Source: Nonomuraea endophytica (lineage in GTDB: Bacteria > Actinomycetota > Actinomycetes > Streptosporangiales > Streptosporangiaceae). Taken from it: a DNA stretch of 64,000 nucleotides. How positions within the stretch are numbered: position 1 is the stretch's first letter; every line of letters starts with the position of its first letter. The position numbers and the translations under genes are program-made. Below are positions 25,294-35,134 of this stretch, one piece after another. The stretch spans positions 185,359-249,358 of the forward strand of contig NZ_JACHIN010000016.1 of the NCBI RefSeq assembly GCF_014203235.1. The letters are read 5' to 3'. The notes under the pieces are model-generated. The model was given only the letters and a program-made list of their open reading frames with translations, was not told the DNA's origin and searched no databases.

Positions 25294-26156
25294 GACGCGC
25301 ACTCGGGTGGGCCTGCCTGATCCTGGCCATCGTCATCTCGTTGTTCCCGCTCTACTGGATGATCAGGACGGCGATGACGCCGGGTAGAGAGCTGGCAGGA
25401 GACAATTCCGGATTTTTCCCGCAGAACCCTACTTTGTTTAACTTTGAGCGGGTTTTGGGGTTGGTGAGCCCTGAGGAGTCGCGGGCGGCCGGGGGGTCGG
25501 GGGCGGAGCTGAACTTCTTCCGCTATCTCGGCAACTCGATCGTCTACACCGGCCTGATCACGATATTTCAGACCTTGTTCTGCGGGATGGCCGGCTACGC
25601 CTTCGCCCGCCTGCAGTTCTTCGGGCGCGACGTCCTGTTCGGCCTGTTCGTCGGCGCGCTGATGGTCCCGCCGATCTTCACGCTTCTGCCCAACTTCGTG
25701 CTGGTCAAAGAGCTCGGTCTGCTCGACAGCACGGCCGGCCTCATCGCCCCGAGCCTGCTGATGACCCCGTTCGCCGTCTTCTTCCTGCGCCAGTTCTTCC
25801 TCGGCTTCCCCCGCGAGGTCGAGCAGGCCGCGCTGATCGACGGCGCGACCAAATGGACCATCTTCTGGCGTGTCGTCCTGCCCATGACCAAGGGCCCGCT
25901 GTTCACGCTCGCGCTCACCACCGCGGTCTGGACCTGGAACGACTACCTGTGGCCCCTGCTCGTCGCGCCCGGCGAGGACACCCGCGTGCTGACCACCGCG
26001 CTCGGCCTGTTCCTCAAGCAGTCGCCCAACACCCACCCCGACTGGACGGGCCTGATGGCCGGCTCGGTGCTGTCGGTGATCCCCGTGCTGCTGCTCGTGG
26101 CCGTCTTCGGCCGCCGCCTGGTGGATTCGATCCAGTTCTCTGGAATGAAGGGATAA
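25290..26156 (+). CDS. Sugar ABC importer permease (MalG type)
   Basis: The protein is 288 aa; ATG 25290 overlaps the upstream stop. It has six membrane segments, the EAA motif EQAALIDGATKWTIFWRVVLP, and the end SIQFSGMKG typical of MalG-type permeases. An extracellular loop between the first two segments (about residues 30-70) is longer than usual and rich in Gly and Glu. Confidence 0.9.
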   Translation: MRRALGWACLILAIVISLFPLYWMIRTAMTPGRELAGDNSGFFPQNPTLFNFERVLGLVSPEESRAAGGSGAELNFFRYLGNSIVYTGLITIFQTLFCGMAGYAFARLQFFGRDVLFGLFVGALMVPPIFTLLPNFVLVKELGLLDSTAGLIAPSLLMTPFAVFFLRQFFLGFPREVEQAALIDGATKWTIFWRVVLPMTKGPLFTLALTTAVWTWNDYLWPLLVAPGEDTRVLTTALGLFLKQSPNTHPDWTGLMAGSVLSVIPVLLLVAVFGRRLVDSIQFSGMKG

Positions 26157-26159
26157 ATC

Positions 26160-27476
26160 ATGAAGCGAGGCATCTTGGTGCTCGCCCTGCTGGCGGCGGC
26201 CGGCTGCGGCGGCGCCCAGCAGACACCCGGCAAGGTGACGCTCACCTACGGCCTCTGGGACGACATCCAGCAACCCGCCTACCAGCAGTGCGCCGACGCC
26301 TTCACCAAGGCCAACCCCGACATCACCATCAAGATCACCCAGAACGCCTGGGACCAGTACTGGCAGAACCTCACCACCCAGATGGTCGCCGGCGGGGCCC
26401 CCGACGTCATCACCATGCAGGCGTCCTACTACCCCCAGTTCGTCAAGAACGGCCAGCTCCTCGACATCCAGCCCATGGTCGAAGCCGACAAGGTGGACCT
26501 GGCGCAGTACCGCCCCGGCCTCGCCGAATCCTGGGTGAAGGACGGCGGACGATACGGCCTCCCCAAGGACTGGGACACCATGGCCGTCATCTACAACACC
26601 GACCTGGTGAAGAAGGCCGGAGTAGACCTCTCCGACCTCACCTGGAACCCCACCGACGGCGGCACCTACGAAAAGGCCATAGCCCGCCTCACCATCGACA
26701 AGAACGGCAAACGAGGCGACGAGCCGGGCTTCGACAAGACCAAGGTCGCCGTGTACGGCATGGTGCCCGAGCTCAACGACGGCTCCCTCGGCCAGAACAG
26801 CTGGGGCAACCTGGCGGTCTCCAACGGCTTCTCCTTCATCGACAAGAACCCGTTCGGCACCAAGTACTTCTACGACAACCCGAAGCTGGCCGAAGCCGCG
26901 GCCTGGTACCGCCGCCTGATCGAAAAGGGATACATCGCCCCCTACGACAAGACCAGCACACTCGGCACCGACGCCGTCCTGGCCGCCGGCAAGGGCGCGC
27001 TCGGCGTCACCGGCTCCTGGATGATCACCACCTACCTGGGGGCGAAAGAGCAGAAGTTCGCCTTCGCGCCCCTGCCCAAGGGCCCGCTGGGCCGTAAATC
27101 CGCCTTCAACGGCCTGGCCGACTCCATCTACTCCGGCACCAAGCACAAGGACGCCGCCTGGAAGTGGGTCAAGTTCCTCGGCTCCACCGCCTGCCAGGAC
27201 CTCGTCGCCAAGGCCGCCGTCGTCTTCCCCGCCATCACCTCCTCATCGGAGAAGGCGCTCCAGGCACACGAGGCGGCGGGCCGCGACGTCAAGCTCTTCG
27301 TCGACCAGGCGAACGACAAGGACGGCACGTTCCTGCTCCCGGTGAGCGACCACGCCGACGAGATCAACGAGATCGTCGGCACCGCGATGGAACAGGTATG
27401 GCTCGGCGAAAAGGACGCCCCCTCCGCACTCACCGCGGCCAACACCCAGGTCAACGCCCTCTTCGAAAGGGGATGA
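26160..27476 (+). CDS. Carbohydrate-binding lipoprotein of the importer
   Basis: The protein is 438 aa; AAGGGA eight bases before ATG 26160 is the ribosome site. The signal ends LALLAAAGCGG, lipidated at Cys ~19. The fold is that of family-1 extracellular solute-binding proteins: FTKANPDITIKIT near the start, GAPDVITMQASYYPQF, and YGLPKDWDTMAVIYNTD, where aromatic residues line the sugar site. It should collect an oligosaccharide released outside the cell by the GH114 enzyme encoded next. Confidence 0.9.
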   Translation: MKRGILVLALLAAAGCGGAQQTPGKVTLTYGLWDDIQQPAYQQCADAFTKANPDITIKITQNAWDQYWQNLTTQMVAGGAPDVITMQASYYPQFVKNGQLLDIQPMVEADKVDLAQYRPGLAESWVKDGGRYGLPKDWDTMAVIYNTDLVKKAGVDLSDLTWNPTDGGTYEKAIARLTIDKNGKRGDEPGFDKTKVAVYGMVPELNDGSLGQNSWGNLAVSNGFSFIDKNPFGTKYFYDNPKLAEAAAWYRRLIEKGYIAPYDKTSTLGTDAVLAAGKGALGVTGSWMITTYLGAKEQKFAFAPLPKGPLGRKSAFNGLADSIYSGTKHKDAAWKWVKFLGSTACQDLVAKAAVVFPAITSSSEKALQAHEAAGRDVKLFVDQANDKDGTFLLPVSDHADEINEIVGTAMEQVWLGEKDAPSALTAANTQVNALFERG

Positions 27477-27477
27477 C

Positions 27478-28329
27478 ATGAACCTCCTCGCCCTGACCTC
27501 CCTCTTGCTGACCACCCTGCTGAGCCCGAGCCCGGCCGCCTGGGTCCCCTCGACGTCGGACCGCTGGCAGTACCAGCTGCAGCCCACGGCCACCGGGGCC
27601 GGAACGGTAGGCGGCATCCGCCTCAACCTCTGCGCCGTGCCGTACACCGGAGGCGCCTGCGTGAAGCCCAACGTCTACAACATCGACCTCTACGGCCCCG
27701 ACAAGGTGACCCCGAACAAAGCGGCAGTAACCGCCATCCACAACGCGGGCGCCCACGCCATCTGCTACGTCTCAGCCGGAAGCTGGGAAGACTGGCGCCC
27801 CGACAAGAACAGCTTCCCCGCCTCCGTCAAAGGCAACGACCTGGACAACTGGCCGGGCGAGAAATGGCTCGACATCCGCAAACGCAGCATCCTGCTGCCC
27901 ATCATGGAAGCCAGAGTCGCCAAATGCGACCAGGCGGGCTTCGACTCCGTCGAATTCGACAACGTGGACGCCTTCCAGAACGAGAACACCGGCTTCCCCC
28001 TGACCAGCGCCCACCAACTCGCCTACAACAAGGCCCTGGCCGACCTGGCCCACTCCTACGGCCTGTCCGTAGGCCTGAAAAACGACCTGGACCAGGTAGA
28101 CGCCCTCGCCGACAGGTTCGACTACGCGGTGAACGAAAGCTGCCAGGCCTGGAAAGAATGCGAAGTCCTCGACACTTTCCTGGACGCCGGAAAGCCCGTC
28201 TTCCAGATCGAATACACCGACGAAGGCGCCAAGGCAAGCACGACGTGCCCACCCGCGAACAAGGCCTCCAGAAGCACCATCCTCAAAACCCTCGCCCTCA
28301 CCGCCACCCCCTGGACCCCCTGCCGCTGA
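27478..28329 (+). CDS. Secreted GH114 enzyme, endo-alpha-1,4-polygalactosaminidase type
   Basis: The protein is 283 aa with a signal peptide (cleavage near SPSPAAW). The mature part is a GH114 TIM barrel: NVYNIDLYG, AHAICYVSAGSWEDWRPD, DNWPGEKWLDIRK, QAGFDSVEFDNVDAFQ, GLKND and PVFQIEYTDE follow the family order, and acidic residues in the VEFDNVD and IEYTDE segments are probably catalytic. Founding members hydrolyse alpha-1,4-linked galactosamine, a component of fungal galactosaminogalactan and some bacterial polymers. The gene begins 1 bp after the stop of the binding-protein gene, so enzyme and importer share an operon. This defines the likely substrate of the locus. Confidence 0.85.
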   Translation: MNLLALTSLLLTTLLSPSPAAWVPSTSDRWQYQLQPTATGAGTVGGIRLNLCAVPYTGGACVKPNVYNIDLYGPDKVTPNKAAVTAIHNAGAHAICYVSAGSWEDWRPDKNSFPASVKGNDLDNWPGEKWLDIRKRSILLPIMEARVAKCDQAGFDSVEFDNVDAFQNENTGFPLTSAHQLAYNKALADLAHSYGLSVGLKNDLDQVDALADRFDYAVNESCQAWKECEVLDTFLDAGKPVFQIEYTDEGAKASTTCPPANKASRSTILKTLALTATPWTPCR

Positions 28330-30206
28330 GCAAGGGAATGCCGAGCCGCTCGAACATGTGGTTGGTCTCCGGGTCTTTCGAGAACAGCACCGCTCCGGAC
28401 ATTCCCCTGGTGGCCAGCACCCGATAGGTGTTGCGGACCAGCTCACCGAACCGGGGCGCGCCATTGACCTGGGAATCCTTGTTCGCCTGCCGGTTCGCCT
28501 GCCATCCTTCGCCCCTCCAGACCAGGTCCTCTCCGAAGATGACGCCCGCGTAGTCGTACTCGAAGCCCTGAGCGGTGTAGATGCAGCCGACCTGCCCGAA
28601 CCCCGCCGGGTGGGTGGCCCAGAGACTGGACGGAGGGACACCGTTCTTCTCCCGCTCGGCCCGCGAGTTCCAGGGGCGACGCCAGTCACCGATCTGAACG
28701 TCCTCCACCAGGGTTCCGTCAGCCAGAGGGTCGCTCCACGGCCAGCAGAAGCCGGCCGCCATCCGGGCAGTGCGGCCCTCATCCTGCTTGGCGCGTAGAA
28801 AATCCTCCATGCCCGCGGGAGTACGGGCGACGTACAGCTCGAAGGTCTCCAGAGGCCGCCACGGTTGTGGGCCGTGCTCCCACCCAAGCCCCAGGAGCTG
28901 CTCCACCCAGGTGACATATTCCGGACAACCGCCGCACCGGAACTGGTGGCGCAGGTCGATCTGCTGAACCTTCACCCCCATGTCGTTCGCGGCGTCATGG
29001 ATCAGCCGAACGGAGCCCACCTCGCCGCGGCGGACCAGCTGGTGCTCATCGAGCAAGAACACCGGAACGGCGGCCGCCTCGATCAGCTCCTGCACCTGAG
29101 GCCGTCCCTGCCGCGGGCCGTCGAAGTGGCGGCGGCGGTCGGACGTCTCCCGGAGGCGGTGGGCCTCGTCGCAGATCAGAACGTCGATGTCGTGCGGCGT
29201 CGCATGGGTGTAGCTGTTGAAGTAGGAGAAACTACGCGCGGCACGCCGATTCACCTTCTCCACGTTGTCGCGCAAGGTCAGCGTGAAGGATTTGCTGCCG
29301 GTGGCGTGCACCGCACGGATGCCGTGCCGGTTCAGCGCGCCCAGCAGTTCCACGGCGATCACGCTCTTCCCGGTGCCCGGACCGCCCACGATCAGGACCG
29401 CCTCCTAGGGCGCACCCCGCTTGCTCGCGTTCACAGCCCCTCACATACTCGAAGGCGTCCCTTTGCTCATTGAGCAGAGGAAAGACCGACCGCTCGCACA
29501 CACTCTCACTCACCAGCGCCATCAGGCTTTCCGTCGGCAGCACCGGCGTCTCGAGAAACTCCTGAGCGTGGTCAGCCGCCTTTTCCGGCGAGAGTACGGC
29601 CCGCAGCGCCTTCTTGAACTGCTCCCGATGGTCGGAGCAGAACATCCGGACCAGGGAGGTGTCATATTCCAGCCCGACGGCCTTCGGCCGGATGGCCGCC
29701 AGATTCGCGCTTACGGCATTGTGCATGTTGACGATGCAGTGAACCTGGGCCGCCTGCCGTACCAGCGGAATATAGTCCACGAGGACCTGGCGGTAGTCCC
29801 AGACCTGCCTGATGGGGTGTGAGTACGGCCGGGCGTTCGGCGACCTGGAGAGGATGACCAGTTCGGGCGCCGGTCCGGGCGCGGCCCATTGCCACTGCTT
29901 ATTCTCCACCACGACCAGTGACATCTGTCCGGTGCCCGGAATGGAGCCGATCAGAACCATGTCCATCCGCACGTCGCTGATGGGTGTCTTCAGCTCTATC
30001 AGCACCTGCACGTCGTCCAGGCCGGCTTCCAGCAGGAGGCCAATGACGGAGGGGATGCTGTTGCGCCAGGAATCGACTTCCTGCGGGTTGAGTTCGCCGC
30101 CGATCAGCTCGTCATAGCCGCGTCTGAGCTCGGCTAATAGCCTGCCCGCGGAGATGAGCGCGGCGAGTTCGCCGGCGGTTGCGTGGTAGAGACAGCGCGA
30201 CGCCAC
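28298..30206 (-). pseudogene. Broken nuclease-DUF2075 helicase gene, copy 1
   Basis: The N-terminal part (30206 to ~29440; AAGGAG upstream of GTG) has a PD-(D/E)XK-like pattern, MDMVLIG...LVVVENKQW. The DUF2075/superfamily-1-like helicase part (to 28298) has Walker A GGPGTGKSV, Walker B IDVLICDEAHRLRE, and DLRHQFRCGG. Between them the frame shifts near a G4 run (29437-29440), then a TAG stands at 29405-29407. Read through, that segment aligns residue for residue with copy 2, with TAG where copy 2 has Lys. TAG-GAG-G creates an AGGAGG site 11 bases before a GTG (29389) just ahead of Walker A, so a separate helicase piece could be made. Its end overlaps the GH114 gene by 32 bp. Confidence 0.8.
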
Positions 30207-30221
30207 GAAAGCTGCTCCTTC

Positions 30222-32072
30222 TCACCGCATCAAGTTGGCGAGGTGGTCCCGTAGTTCGGGGTTGACCGCGTAGATGGCTGTTCCGCGCATGCCGCGGGTG
30301 AGTAGGACTTTGTAGATGTTGCGGATGAGCTGGTCGAAGTCGCGGTCGGGGACGGATTTGCGGCTTTTGAAGGCCGGGTCCTTGTTCTAGGTGCGGTCGG
30401 TGATGATCTGTCCGTCGCGGACGGTCAGGTCAGGGCCGAGGATGACGCCGTTCCAGTCGTATTCGAATCCTTGGGCGGTGTAGACGCAGCCGACCTGTCC
30501 GAAGCCGTTGGGTTCGCTGGCCCAGAGCATGCTGGGTGGGTAGTCGCCGACGGCGCGGTCGTTCTTGACGTTCCAGGGGCGGGTCCAGTCGCCGATGACG
30601 ATGTCGTTGACGAGGGTGTCGTCGGGGCGGGGGTCGCTCCAGGGCCAGTAGTAGCCGGCGGTCATGCGGGCGGTTCCGCTCTTGTTGCTGAGGTAGGCCT
30701 CGAGTTCTTGGGGGGAGTGGGCGAGTTGGAGGTGGAAGTCCTGGTCCCCGTCCCACTCCATGGGTCCGCCGTCGGCCAGGCCGAGCAGGCGGAGTACCCA
30801 TTGTTCGTATTTGCGGCTGCCGCCGCAGCGGAACTGTTCGTCGAGTGAGACGAGCCGGACGTCATGTCCTTTGGCGCGGGCGTATTGTTCGATGCCGGTG
30901 ACGGTGCCGAGTTCGCCGGGCCGTACCACTTGGTGCTGGTCGAGCAGGAAGACCGGGACCCGCGCCGCGGACAGCAGTTCGTCGAGCTGGCCGCGTCCGG
31001 TGCGCTTGGCGGCCGGGGTGAAGCGGCTGGTGGAGGTTTCGCGGATGCGGTGGGCCTCGTCGCAGATCAGCACGTCCATGCCGTTCTGCTCGGCGTCGGT
31101 GAAGCTGTTGAAGTATTTGAACAGGTTCTTGATCCGGGTGCTGCCGCGGCCGGGGTAGCGGCGCATGGTCTGGGTGAACGATTGTGATCCGGTGGCGTGC
31201 AGTGCCGAGCGTCCTTGGCGGTAGAGCTCGCCGAGTAGTGAGAGGGCGATGACGCTTTTGCCGCTGCCGGGTCCGCCGGTGACCACGACGACTTGTTTGG
31301 TGTCGGCTCGTCGTGCCTTGTCGACGGCGCCCATGACCATTTCGTAGGCGATCTGTTGTTCGTCCAGGAGGGTGAACTGCTCGCGCTCGCGGATCTCTTA
31401 GGCGGCGTAGGTCATGAGTTGTTTGCTGGGCGCGACCGCGCTGGATAGGAGCCGGTCGGCGGCGTCGGCGCCCGGTTTGTCGGACAGGCGTTCGCTGAGG
31501 TAGCGGAGGAACTCGCCGCGTCGTTGTTTGGTGAACAGGCGGCTTCGTTCGTCGCGGACCTGTTCCGGCAGTCCGTCGATGTCCAGGTCCATGGCGTTGT
31601 GCAGGTAGGCGGCGCCGTGCACGGTGTTCGGCTGGAGTGCTCCGAGGAAGTCGCACATGTACTCGCAGTAGCGGCGTACCTGCTCGGCGGGGTGGAGCCG
31701 TTCGCCGCCCGGCAGACCGTCCACGATGACGAGGTGTTCGCCCAGTTCGGACGGTTCGGCGCGGGTCCACTGCTTGAGCTCGACGACGACGTAGGAGTCT
31801 TCGCCGGTGCGGGGATGGACTCCGGCGAGCACCACGTCGACCCGCTTGCTGGTGAGCGGAAGCTTGTACTCCACCAGCATCTCGACCCGGTGCAGCCCGG
31901 CGTCGGCCAGATCACGCGCGAGGACGGGCAGGCTCCGCTGCCAGGACTTGACCTCGGAAGGAGAAGCGCGACGTCCCGTCGTCACCCGCACGTGCTCGGC
32001 GATCACCTCCGCGAACGCGGCCTCGTTCGGCGAGACCAGCAGATTCTCGACAGAGAGCCGCAGCGCCGTCAC
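30222..32072 (-). pseudogene. Broken nuclease-DUF2075 helicase gene, copy 2
   Basis: A single frame from GTG 32072 (GGGGGA six bases upstream) to TGA 30222 is interrupted by TAA at 31398-31400 and TAG at 30387-30389. The first segment holds the nuclease-like domain (VDVVLAG...YVVVELKQW). The second holds Walker A GGPGSGKSV, MDVLICDEAHRIRE and DEQFRCGG. The third, after the TAG, is the conserved end (NKDPAFKSR, LIRNIYKVLLTRGMRGTAIY). Because the frame does not change, two base substitutions suffice to explain the damage. It lies 15 bp upstream of copy 1 in the same direction, so the two are tandem, diverged paralogues. Confidence 0.8.
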
Positions 32073-32387
32073 AGATCGTCCCCCAGGCAGCACGAAGTCA
32101 CTCGTGCGGGTGGAGGCGTATCCGCACCGGCCGAAGCCAGACGACCGCGGAAGCCCGTCGGGCCGCATCACATGGTCATCAAAAGCGTAGCGGCGCAGGT
32201 GCCGCAGCGACACCTGCCCATCGATGGAGATTGTCGATCAGGTGCCGCTGACGGACGCGTAGTCGGGCCTCAGATGATGCTGAAGGCCGTCTTCATGTAA
32301 TCACCAAAAGCGGTCCTTGCTCGCGACTTGTGAGTGAGTCAGGTGTACGGCTAATATCGCGACCCCACAGATGTCAGGTGGGAGTGT
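32073..32387. other. Divergent intergenic region
   Basis: This stretch separates the broken DUF2075 gene from the Tox-PL gene. The leftward frame stays open to 32213, but no ribosome site supports a start there. I see no repeat, RNA gene or convincing promoter. Only GGGAG just before ATG 32388 is assignable. Confidence 0.4.
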
Positions 32388-33935
32388 ATGGTCCCTCCCG
32401 AAGAAGCCCAGCGGATGCTGGCCGCGATCGCGAAATTGGCCGAAGAGCAGGGAAACGCCCTAGAGCGGGCATTTCACCTCTTCGGTGACGGCGCCTTGCT
32501 CGGACCCGGAGCCTCACGCATACACCAGGGTTTGACCGAGCAGCACAGGATTGTGCGCCAAGCATTTCTCCGCGCCTTCGACGCTGTCGAGCAGATCGCG
32601 ACGGCCCAGGGGAAACCGGCCGGCGTCAACCCTCCGCATGTCCGCCCGTCTCCGGCGGCTCTCCCGCCATCACCCGGCGGATATGTCGGCGGCTCGCCCG
32701 CACTCATGCAGGCATTGGACGATGAATTCGGCCGCGTGGGAAGAAACTGGCAGGACGCGGGGCGAGAGCTTTCCGGAGTGTTGTCCAGACTGGGCTTGGC
32801 CACTACGGCGGGTCAAACAGTCGCGATGGCCGGTGGTCGGCTTCTCGAGCAGCGTGATGACCTCCGGCGACGCCGTGCCCAGCTCCTGGAGACGCCCGCA
32901 CCCAGCCTTGGCGTGCTCGGCGCGCGCAGCCGAACCGGCTCTCCGGTGGAGGACCTCGCGGAGCAGGCGACCTCACTCATCGACAAGGGGATCGCATGGT
33001 ACGGAGACTTCTGGGCGGCCAACATCGGCCGGCTGAGCGTGAAACTGGGCAGACCGGAGATCGGCAAGGCCGCCCAGCAGTACGTTGACAAGATCGCGGA
33101 GCCGTTCGTCCAGGGCGCGAACGAGGGAGGCTGGGCGCTGCTCAAAGGCGCCTGGAACTGGTCACAGCTCGGCCTGATCACTGATCCGGTCGGCTATCTG
33201 AACCGCCTTCGCGGGGCGGGAGAAACGGCCGACTTCGCCAGGCGGCAACCGGTCGAGTTCGCCAAGGCGCTCGTAGATCTGGAAACTCTGCAGAACGACC
33301 CTGGCCGCTGGTTCGGCCGTCTCCTGCCCGACATCATGCTCAGCGTCGCCACGGCGGGTGCGGGCACCGGGATCACGTCCGCGAACCGCCTCCCCAAGGG
33401 ACTCAACAACGGTAGCCACCCAGGGATCTCAGCGAAGTCGCCCTTCCAGGATCCGGCCATCACTCGTCATGCCGGCAACGCGAAGCAGACGGAGTTCGAC
33501 GCGAACTTCGCCAACATTAAGGACGTGAATCCGCAGTTCTCCACACGGGCCTGGGAATACAGCAATAATTGCCAGAGCTGCGTCGTGGTCGTGGATCGTG
33601 TTCTCGGAGGTTCCCCGCCTATATCCGCCGTTCCGCACCATCCAGCACACCCATTCAAATGGCCTGGCAGTGTGACCGACAGCGTCGGCGGTGGACGGGC
33701 GTTCCGCCAGGTCAAAGATTATGACGAGATCGTCTCGGAGATGCTCAAGTCAGGAGACGGCGCCCGCGGAATCGTCCACGGCATCCGCGTCGATCCACGA
33801 ACTGGGCTACCTCGCGCGGGTCACGTCTTCAACGTGGTGAACCGTGGTGGAAAGATATACTTCGTCGACGGCCAGTCCGGAACGTGGGCGACGCCGGAGA
33901 CGTATTCCCGTATCGAATTTCTGCGCACGAACTAG
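32388..33935 (+). CDS. Polymorphic toxin with C-terminal Tox-PL (papain-like) domain
   Basis: The protein is 515 aa; GGGAG five bases before ATG 32388 supports the start. The first ~85 residues form a helical pair like the N-termini of secreted polymorphic toxins, without a clear WXG motif. The middle is unassigned. The C-terminal ~150 residues match the Tox-PL/toxin glutamine deamidase pattern: catalytic Cys in NNCQSCVVVVDRVLGG, His in RAGHVFNVVN and Asp in IYFVDGQSG. These papain-like toxins deamidate or cleave target proteins. No signal peptide is present; type VII export is the usual route. The next gene looks like its immunity partner. Confidence 0.85.
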   Translation: MVPPEEAQRMLAAIAKLAEEQGNALERAFHLFGDGALLGPGASRIHQGLTEQHRIVRQAFLRAFDAVEQIATAQGKPAGVNPPHVRPSPAALPPSPGGYVGGSPALMQALDDEFGRVGRNWQDAGRELSGVLSRLGLATTAGQTVAMAGGRLLEQRDDLRRRRAQLLETPAPSLGVLGARSRTGSPVEDLAEQATSLIDKGIAWYGDFWAANIGRLSVKLGRPEIGKAAQQYVDKIAEPFVQGANEGGWALLKGAWNWSQLGLITDPVGYLNRLRGAGETADFARRQPVEFAKALVDLETLQNDPGRWFGRLLPDIMLSVATAGAGTGITSANRLPKGLNNGSHPGISAKSPFQDPAITRHAGNAKQTEFDANFANIKDVNPQFSTRAWEYSNNCQSCVVVVDRVLGGSPPISAVPHHPAHPFKWPGSVTDSVGGGRAFRQVKDYDEIVSEMLKSGDGARGIVHGIRVDPRTGLPRAGHVFNVVNRGGKIYFVDGQSGTWATPETYSRIEFLRTN

Positions 33936-33951
33936 CCAGGAGGAAAGAGCG

Positions 33952-34254
33952 TTGGACATCGAGCAGGCCAAAGTGCTGGCCGAGCGCTGTCTCGCACGCT
34001 TCTCAACCGCCGAGGAGCCGTTGGCCTTTTACGGCGACGAAACAATAGACGACCTCGGATGGTGTTTCGTCTTCCCCTGGAACACGGCACGTTTCGTTGA
34101 GACGCGCGATTTCGCTCACGTGCGCGGCCCCGGGTACGGCCCGATCGTCGTGGTCAAGGGCAGCGGCGACACCTGGATGATGAACGGACTGCCAGAAGAT
34201 CAACAGCTCGCCGCCTACCTCGCGGAGCACGGCCTGTCCCCTGACGGCAAGTAG
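33952..34254 (+). CDS. YrhB-like immunity protein
   Basis: The protein is 100 aa from TTG 33952, fixed by AGGAGGAAAG just upstream. It resembles the YrhB/Imm35 immunity family: an N-terminal helix (DIEQAKVLAERCLARF), a GWCFVFPWNTARFVE strand region and PIVVVKGSGDTWMMN, which follow the family order. It begins 16 bp after the Tox-PL gene, the standard toxin-immunity layout. The family assignment is from pattern only. Confidence 0.75.
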   Translation: MDIEQAKVLAERCLARFSTAEEPLAFYGDETIDDLGWCFVFPWNTARFVETRDFAHVRGPGYGPIVVVKGSGDTWMMNGLPEDQQLAAYLAEHGLSPDGK

Positions 34255-34339
34255 ACGGCCCCGCCCGCCCGATGGGCTCTCATAGAGTTCTTAGGCGGGC
34301 TTTATAGCGCTTTTCGCTGACTTTGATGACGATGGGGCG

Positions 34340-35125
34340 ATGGAGCGCGTGCCGCAGGATGCCGGTGCGGTCGAGGCTCAGGGGGCCGGGGCCGGGCGGG
34401 TTCGGCGATTCGTCGTCGCAGGCGGTGCGCTGCTGGCCGTGGCACTGCTGGCGTACTGGCTGGGAAGCAGTGGCGGGAACGGTGGTGAGGCCGCGCCCGG
34501 GCCGAGTCCGACGCCGACCCCCAGCGCGACGTTGACCACGCCCGAGGTGTTTCAGAAGGTCGGGCCGTCGGTGGTGGTCATCCAGGCCGGCAAGGCGTTC
34601 GGGACCGGGATGATCGCCGCCGAGGACGGGACGATCCTGACGGCGCACCACGTCGTCAAGGGTGCGAAGGACGTCACCCTGACGTTCGCGGACGGCACCA
34701 AGGCGAAGGCGACCGTGGCGTCGTCGAATCCCAAGCGGGACATCGCCACGCTCAAGCCCGAGAAGCTGCCGGAGATCGTCGTTCCGGCCACGCTCGGTGG
34801 CGCGGTCTCGGTGGGTGCGCCGGTCGTGGCGATTGGGAATCCGCTTGGGCTGACGTACAGCGTCTCCACGGGCGTGGTGTCGGGTCTGGACCGTACGTCC
34901 GAGGAGGGTGATCTGAGGGGGCTCATCCAGTTTGATGCCTCGGTCAATCCGGGCAGTTCCGGCGGTCCGCTGCTGGATGCTCGCGGCCTGGTCATCGGGG
35001 TCGTGGTGTCGATCGCAGATCCGGGCGGCGACGAGGCGTTCGCCGGGATCGCGTTCGCGGTGCCGATCGGCGTGGCGCTGGGCGGCGACGAAGGGGACGG
35101 CCCGCCGGGCGGGCCCCAGATCTGA
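34340..35125 (+). CDS. Membrane-anchored trypsin-like (HtrA-type) serine protease
   Basis: The protein is 261 aa. One N-terminal helix (VVAGGALLAVALLAYWLG) and a Pro/Thr linker are followed by an extracellular S1-type protease domain. The triad is visible: His in LTAHHVV, Asp in KRDIATL, Ser in NPGSSGGPLL. There is no PDZ domain, unlike DegP/HtrA. It lies 9 bp ahead of the MoxR gene, so the two are probably cotranscribed; a role in the wall or in quality control is inferred. Confidence 0.88.
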   Translation: MERVPQDAGAVEAQGAGAGRVRRFVVAGGALLAVALLAYWLGSSGGNGGEAAPGPSPTPTPSATLTTPEVFQKVGPSVVVIQAGKAFGTGMIAAEDGTILTAHHVVKGAKDVTLTFADGTKAKATVASSNPKRDIATLKPEKLPEIVVPATLGGAVSVGAPVVAIGNPLGLTYSVSTGVVSGLDRTSEEGDLRGLIQFDASVNPGSSGGPLLDARGLVIGVVVSIADPGGDEAFAGIAFAVPIGVALGGDEGDGPPGGPQI

Positions 35126-35134
35126 AGGAAGGCC

